Part shown: piece by piece, positions 58,130 to 64,000 of the stretch
Numbering within the stretch: position 1 is the stretch's first letter
Layout: each line of letters begins with the position of its first letter
NCBI GenBank assembly: GCA_900074885.1
Contig: FJUW01000034.1
Span: 374,021 to 438,020 of the forward strand
Origin: Rhynchosporium graminicola
Taxonomy: Eukaryota; Ascomycota; Leotiomycetes; Helotiales; Ploettnerulaceae
DNA length: 64,000 nt
Reading direction: 5' to 3'
The notes under the pieces: generated by a model
Database searches by the model: none
Told to the model about the DNA's origin: nothing
The model's input: the letters and a program-made list of their open reading frames with translations, nothing else
Program-made: the position numbers and the translations under genes

Positions 58130-61106
58130 ATAAGCTAGGAGTCTTTATAAATAGCTTGATCGATACCGGAGCGAATAGCTATTTATTTATTAATCGTACT
58201 CTTATCGGATAACTATCGGGAGCTCTTAGTATTAAAATCGAGCTATTACTCTATTCTATTCTAATACGTAGTTTCTAATAGTTCGTTAGAATCTATATTA
58301 TCTATTTCATATGTTTATACCTTTCTATTAATAGTAAGCGTATTTATAACTACTCTTTTATTCTTCTCGATTTAGGATAATAAGATATGATTATTAGTAT
58401 TAAATAGATATGACGATTCTAAGTTAAGCTAGATGTACTTTATTATAAGCTACTATAGCCGGAATAATATCTAGTTACCCTCTGATATAATAAGAAGATA
58501 ATTATAACTCTACTGCTTTATAAACCTAGTATTAATCGATCTTACTAAATCGATACTAACGCGTAACACTCCGCTATAAACTAGCTAGATTAATGCCGAT
58601 TACCTTAAATAGTAGCGATATAGTATATTAATATATTATTCTTACTATTTAATCTATTTCTGCTTATTACTAAGGAATCCGAACTCTTTTCCGCTCCGAA
58701 TTTATCAAGAAAAGTACTTGCGCTAAAACTCTACTATAAGTGCCCCTCTCGACCTCCGAGGATCTAGAAGCCGGTTCCGATTTACTAAATTAGTATTATA
58801 GCTTTTTACTTTAATATAAAACGCGAAAGCTCTGAATTATTTTTCATTAATATCTACGAGATAGACTACCTCTTATAAGATTATCTAAATAGCGACTCCC
58901 CTAAGGATCCTGATACCGAACGACTTATAGCTGAAAAGCTACTAGAATAATACTATACTCTTAAGGAGGCCTTTTCTAAGTAGGATTCTAATATTCTTCT
59001 GCTATATCGCTTATACGATTATAAAATTATTCTAGAAGAACTATTATCTAATATATATTCGCTCTTATATTAGTAATCTATAGACGAATTATAAGTAACT
59101 AAGAAGTATCTTATAGAGAACCTAGATAAGGGATTTATCGAATCTAGCTAAAGTCCTTTCGTATTACTTATACTATTCGTTAAGAAAGCTAATAGAGGAT
59201 TACGCTTCTATATCGACTATCGTAAGCTTAATATGATTACTCGAAAAGATTTATACTTAATACTTAGGATTAATAAGCTCTTAACTTAGGTATTTAAAGT
59301 AGTGATTTTTATTAAACTAGATATCCAGGTAATATTTAACTATATCTATATAGACTCCGAATCAGAGGAATATATTACCTTCCGAACCCGCTTCAGATCT
59401 TATAAATATAAGATATTACTTTTTAGGCTCTATAATAGACCTAATACGTACTAACGATATATAAATAATATACTACTAGACTACTTAGATAATTTCTATA
59501 TAGTTTACTTAGATAATATTCTTATATACTCGGAAACGCTTTAGGAATATAAGGAATATATTAAATTAGTATTATAACACTTAATAAATACTAGACTCTA
59601 AGTAGATATTAAGAAAAGCGAGTTACATATTACTTAGACTAAATACCTCGGATATATCGTTAATATTAATAGAATCGAGCTAGATCCTGAGAAGGTAGTA
59701 TTATTAGTAGATTAGAAGTACCTCGAAACAGTAACTACTATAAAATCTTTCCTAGGATTCTGTAGTTTCTATTATTAATTTATTCGGAATTTCAGTCTTA
59801 TCGCTAAACCTCTCTTAATACTTATTAAGCTTATAGTACTATAGAATTTCACTGATAATTATAAGAAATCCTTTAACGATTTGTATTAATAGCTATTATT
59901 AGTGTAGAAACTATATTATTTCGACCCTGAATTATAGACTAAACTAGAAACTAATACTTCTAATAGTATAATAGCTAGAGTTATCTCATAATTATATAAA
60001 GATAACTAGTAGTATCTAATTAAATTCTACTCTTATATTCTTAATAGATATGAACTAAACTAGGAGATCTACGATAAGGAATTATACGCTATTATTAAGT
60101 CTTTCTGGAAATAGAGACCGGAACTTATATCTTTATAATATTATACTAGCGTATATATAGACTATCGATCCTTAGAATACTTTATAACTACTAAGGTCCT
60201 AACTAGTAAGTAAGCTAGATAGATAGAATTCCTTTCCGAAATAAACTTTAAAATTATATATATAATTAGTAAAGATAAAACTAAAGCTAATATCCTTAGC
60301 TATAGGGAATAAGATCTAAGGATATAAGAATAATAGAAATAGGATAGTAGATCTCGGGTTTAATTACCTCTAGATCGCTTAGACTTTAGGATTAATATAG
60401 AACTAGCTGAATATTATATTAATTAGATTAGTTATATATATCTAATATCGCTAGGGACTAATATGCTATTAGAACTCGTATATAACTCTTTTAATTTGAT
60501 CGAGAAACTATACTAATTTAACTGAGAATTATTCTCTAATAAATAGAATATATTAGGAAATAGTTATACTATTAATAATAGCTTACTGCTTTATAATAGT
60601 TATCTATACGTATAATACTATACCCCGCTATACACTTGTTTAATTAGCGAAATCTATAATTAAGTTTCTTCTGCTTATCTAAATACTCGTAAGACTACTG
60701 AAATAATTTCTACTTATTACTACTAGAAAGGACTTATATCAGATATGAAATAGTATACTTATAATTACTACCTCTACTAGTACTCTTGTCCGAAGCAGAT
60801 AAAATAGTAAGGATTCCTCTATCTATTACTAGTACTTAGCTATCTTATATAGTACTTAGCTATAGATTTTAAGGACTTCCTATCTAATAACTAGAGGTTT
60901 AATAAGATATTAGTATTTATTAACTACTTAAAGAAGGACTCTATATCGATACTATACTACTATAATATCGATACCCGTAGGATAATAATATTATTTATCT
61001 AGTGAATATATTATTTGGGATATACTCTTAAGTTAATTATATCTGACTAAGGAGCTTAGTTTATCTTATCCTTCTAGTAAGAGTTTTATCGTATAATTAG
61101 AGTTAA
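58130..61106 (+). pseudogene. pol remnant of Gypsy D (PR, RT, RNase H, integrase core)
   Basis: The protease contains SLIDTGANSYLFI (about 58150-58190). RT has LFVKKANRGLRFYIDYRKLN (about 59170-59230) and FYIVYLDNILIYSETL (YxDD with Asn, about 59490-59540). RNase H has KLETNTSNSIIARV near 59945. Integrase has YLAIDFKDFLS near 60855 and SDQGAQFILSF near 61035-61070, and stops at NI where Copia C' begins. Stops are RIP-type. Confidence 0.8.
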
Positions 61107-61311
61107 TATTAGTATCACTCTGTCGTAGTACGTATAATCAAGTAGTCTGCGTGAGCTAAAGTATAGTGATAATAGTAGTAGTATTATCTGTTATATCGTA
61201 GCTATCTTTCCTAGGTAGTCGAGACTCCGTAAGGGAGATATATCTAGCCGGCTAAACCCCGGTGCAGATACTCGACTAACACGTAACTATAGACTAACAT
61301 ATGGACTAATA
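61107..61311 (-). repeat. 3' LTR of Copia C' (205 bp)
   Basis: It begins TATTAGTATCACTCTGTCG on the + strand and ends CATATGGACTAATA. Same length as both Copia C LTRs. Confidence 0.92.
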
Positions 61312-61499
61312 CTAGGAGTACTTTAAAGTAGCTCTAAACTATCTACTTCTCTATATAAAAGTAACGCTTTTTGCCTTCTAGTAAGAGTAGTACTATAGTA
61401 CTACTCGTGCAGAAGTATTATATAGTATATAGGTTTCCATGTGATTAAGTCTAAAGATTAGATAACTGAACTAAACGCCTTATAAGCTCTCTTCCGGCT

Positions 61500-63950
61500 T
61501 CAAGTCATCTAAATTCCCTCTATCTATCTATTCTATAGGCTTAATAACTAATTGATTCGTATGCAATAGCTCTTTTAAAGCTCTATTGCAATTTGTCTTA
61601 GTTATCGTATCCGCAGGGTTATCTAGCCCTACTACTCAAATTACTTTCGATATCTCTTTTCTTTTATACGCTTAACGTAAATATATAAAGTTAATTATTA
61701 ATCTCTTCTCTCTTATAGTATTAAGTCGTACTACGCAGTCGTATAAAGACTTAGAATCGATAACTATAAGTAAAAGTAGTACTATAATCTCTATAATCTA
61801 TTCGATAGTAGTCTTAATAGCACTAGCTATATTAAAACCTTCTAATATAGCGTATAGTTCAGAAGCTAGTATAGATCTAGTAACTCTCTTATAGTAGACC
61901 GAAGACTAGTAAATAATATTTACCTTATTATACTTATCTATAAGTACGTAGACGTAACTAATTTAAGAGTAGAAGTCTTTCAAATTAGTAAATAAACTAT
62001 TAGTAAATATAATAAGTTTCAGAGACTTCTTATCTAATTTAACATATCGGAAACTTTTATTATAGTTAAGCTTTTACTATAAGATTCTCTTATTTAAGAG
62101 CTTAAAGTCTTTCTCTATCAGATTTATAGTTTATATAGTAAAAGAGATATTAAACGATACTTCCGGCTAAGAAACAGTTACTAAGTATAAACCTCTAGCT
62201 CTCTAGGTAGCAAATTACTCGATTTAGGTAAGACCTTATCGTATACCTCCACGGGAGTTAGTAAGATTAACTAGTTCTTTCTTAATTAGTCTTAGCGTCT
62301 TATCGTACGATTATTAAGATAGTCGAATAGAGCCGTTAGTTTCTAAGGTAATATAACCTCTATTAAAGTTAATTAGGTATAAAGTAGTTAATTACTCTCT
62401 CTCGTTCGACTTGAATCTAGCTTTCTATAGCTCTCCTTCTTCTACGTCTATAAAGGTCTTATTACCGACGAAGAAGGTATTATTAATCTGAAGACTAAGA
62501 GCTCCTATACTAGCTTTATTACCTGAAACAGATAGTAGGCATATATCGAACGTTAATAGTACTATATGGAGTTTCTTAACCTTATATCTATAGTATATAC
62601 CGAACTAATAGCTCGCTGACTCTAGTATACTATATATAGGCCTAACGTATTATAAAAACCAATATAGCTAAGTCAGAATCTCCTTTAGAGAGCGTACGAA
62701 GAAGTCACGTATTAGGTATAATATAGACTAAGTATAAGCTTATATAATATTATAGCTATATACTTTAAACTCAGGGTGCATAACTACGTATACTAGTAGT
62801 AGTTATTAGCTAACTCGTTAAATAGTTAGTAACATAATAAGTACTTAGTTCTTTCCAGAGTTATTATATGCTTATATAACTAGTCTAGACTTCTCGTAGG
62901 CTTTCTATATACCCTTAAATTTAGTCTAGTCGATGAATTTAGCGTTAAAAACCCTAGCTCCGGCTGGTAATTCGTCTTTATAGACTAAATTTAAAGGTCC
63001 CTATAGCGATTAGACTATTAATCTCCTTACGTCTTAACGTAGCGTATTAAGGTTCTACTACTAGGAAACTAATAAATAATTTATCTGTATAATTCAAGAA
63101 AACTTCAACGTTATCGCCTCTGAATCGAATTAGCTTTCGTTATTCTCGATAAGGTTACTTCTTTAGTACTAGTATAGATCGATTTGACTTAGTAGTACTA
63201 AGTGATAATAAGAGTATAACCTTAGGTAAAATACTCTCTAGTTCGTCGGAATCGATTTCTTCTTCGTACTATAGTTTAATCGATATAGAGCAAAAGGTCG
63301 TTAGTCCACTATCGATTTCTACTACGTAGTTCTCTCTATCTATAGAAATAAGTAGCTAAAGTCTATCCTAGAAGCTTTTCTCTCTCTAAACTAGTACTAG
63401 AGAGTTTAATAGAAGGTCTCTTACTACTATAGAACTAGGTCTATTCCGAGTATTCAGGGCGTTATTAACTTGACGACGACTCTATAGCTTACGAATCTCT
63501 TCTATAGCTTCATAAAGTGCAGTAGCTCGTTAGGAGACTAATAGTAAAGGGGCGTCTATCTCTATTATTCTAGGGTATACTCTAAATACTAGTAAAACAG
63601 GTATAATTCTATTAGGTCTAGAAATATAGTTAATTACGTGGAATATTATCTATAGTACTATATCTTAACTAAGGTATAGTAATTCCTTTCGAATTATCGT
63701 ATAAGCTCTCTTCAGAGAGCCGTAGTATCTCTCTACCTTTCTAATAGAGTAGTAAGCCTCTATAGGTATAACTTTAACTATAGAACCCTCTATCTTAGTA
63801 CTTTATACGAATTCTTTCGACTTAAATTATATACCTGCGTCTATAACGATAAAATTAAGTAGTCTAAGGTAAGTATCTATCTATACTTACTTAAATCAGT
63901 TCTATACGTGCTCTGCAGATATATTAGTAAGAAAACCTCTGTTCTGAAAG
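61500..63950 (-). pseudogene. pol remnant of Copia C'
   Basis: The minus strand repeats the Copia C pol in order: the NCNRALKELL tail (about 61560-61590), the ASELYAISEGFN block (about 61830-61870), RT (KARVFNAKFID, about 62920-62960) and integrase further right. Many stops are shared with C, others are private, so the two copies were mutated at least partly independently. Confidence 0.8.
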
Positions 63951-64000
63951 GTAGTACCTTAATCGACTATATATAAGACTTATCGACTATCTAGTTATAT

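Larger units (their letters stand above)
49812..61106 (+). mobile_element. Gypsy element D, 5' LTR and body, interrupted by Copia C and cut by Copia C'
   Basis: The LTR begins TATGACGACAGCTC at 49812, directly at the end of X, is split by Copia C after 49981 and resumes at 56189, ending at 56286. The leader TTAAATAAAAAGATCAAG matches element T. Gag with zinc knuckles, protease, RT, RNase H and the integrase core follow on the + strand. The integrase is broken at 61106 by Copia C'. The remaining integrase and 3' LTR are beyond the window. Without C, 5.1 kb is visible. Confidence 0.85.
61107..64000 (-). mobile_element. Copia element C', inverted copy of C, cut by the window end
   Basis: A 205-bp LTR (61107-61311) is the reverse complement of the Copia C LTRs, and the adjoining sequence mirrors C from its 3' end: RNase H near 61500-61900, RT near 62000-63050 and integrase beyond. 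It lies in the integrase of Gypsy D, next to GTTAA (61102-61106, one side of the target duplication). Its gag and 5' LTR lie beyond 64000. All frames carry RIP-type stops. Confidence 0.9.

Noticed and set aside
18918..64000. Centromere or telomere
   Set aside because: RIP-rich AT blocks can mark centromeres, but no telomeric TTAGGG array was seen and nothing in the sequence alone distinguishes a centromere from a repeat island.

Overview
The window is nuclear DNA of a filamentous ascomycete (Pezizomycotina, probably a Dothideomycete). Genes have short GT-AG introns. One locus encodes the Hsp70-like ATPase type that is expanded in these fungi. The right three quarters is packed with retrotransposons carrying dense C-to-T/G-to-A damage of the repeat-induced point mutation (RIP) type: CpA/TpG is largely converted to TpA/TpA while CpG survives. 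No bacterial, viral, tRNA, rRNA or CRISPR feature was seen.

Layout. (1) 1-11.4 kb is ordinary gene space, all on the + strand: a 12-exon Hsp70-like gene (41-3083, possibly 5'-truncated by the window edge), a single-pass membrane protein of unknown function (4407-5813), a large two-exon single-pass membrane protein with three tandem 75-residue repeats (6708-10352), and a frameshifted FAD-dependent oxidoreductase pseudogene (about 10503-11367). (2) 11.8-14.6 kb is a Fot1/pogo-type DNA transposon with 97-bp terminal inverted repeats, TA target duplication and a RIP-damaged transposase on the - strand. (3) 14.6-18.9 kb is a gene-poor, moderate-GC island. It holds a 63-residue secreted protein with eight cysteines (16895-17086, effector-like) and a 148-bp hAT-type MITE with a perfect 8-bp target duplication. 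(4) 18.9-64 kb is a nested stack of LTR retrotransposons, all dead.

The nest was resolved by matching LTR pairs and 5-bp target duplications. Copia A (from 18918) was hit by X, an RT-less chromodomain Gypsy remnant (20084-49811). X was then hit by Gypsy E (22288-30485), Copia B (minus strand, 30535-35997), Gypsy F (minus strand, 37000-49621) and Gypsy D (from 49812). E contains a non-autonomous LTR element T (24595-25902). F contains Gypsy G (38960-45700). D contains Copia C (49982-56183) and an inverted copy C' (from 61107 to the window end). Several branches reach four levels. The missing ends of A, D and C' should lie just beyond position 64000.

The most notable signals are these: (a) in every resolved LTR pair the outer half of each LTR is less RIP-mutated than the inner half; (b) Gypsy G carries a 115-codon antisense ORF between its integrase and 3' LTR, whose internal stops are what RIP would create; (c) T shares the end of its LTR and its leader with Gypsy D but has a different U3, suggesting a parasite of D; (d) X retains gag, integrase and chromodomain but has no room for reverse transcriptase; (e) the cysteine-rich secreted protein sits in the repeat-flanked island. 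All coordinates, splice sites and alignments were worked out by eye.
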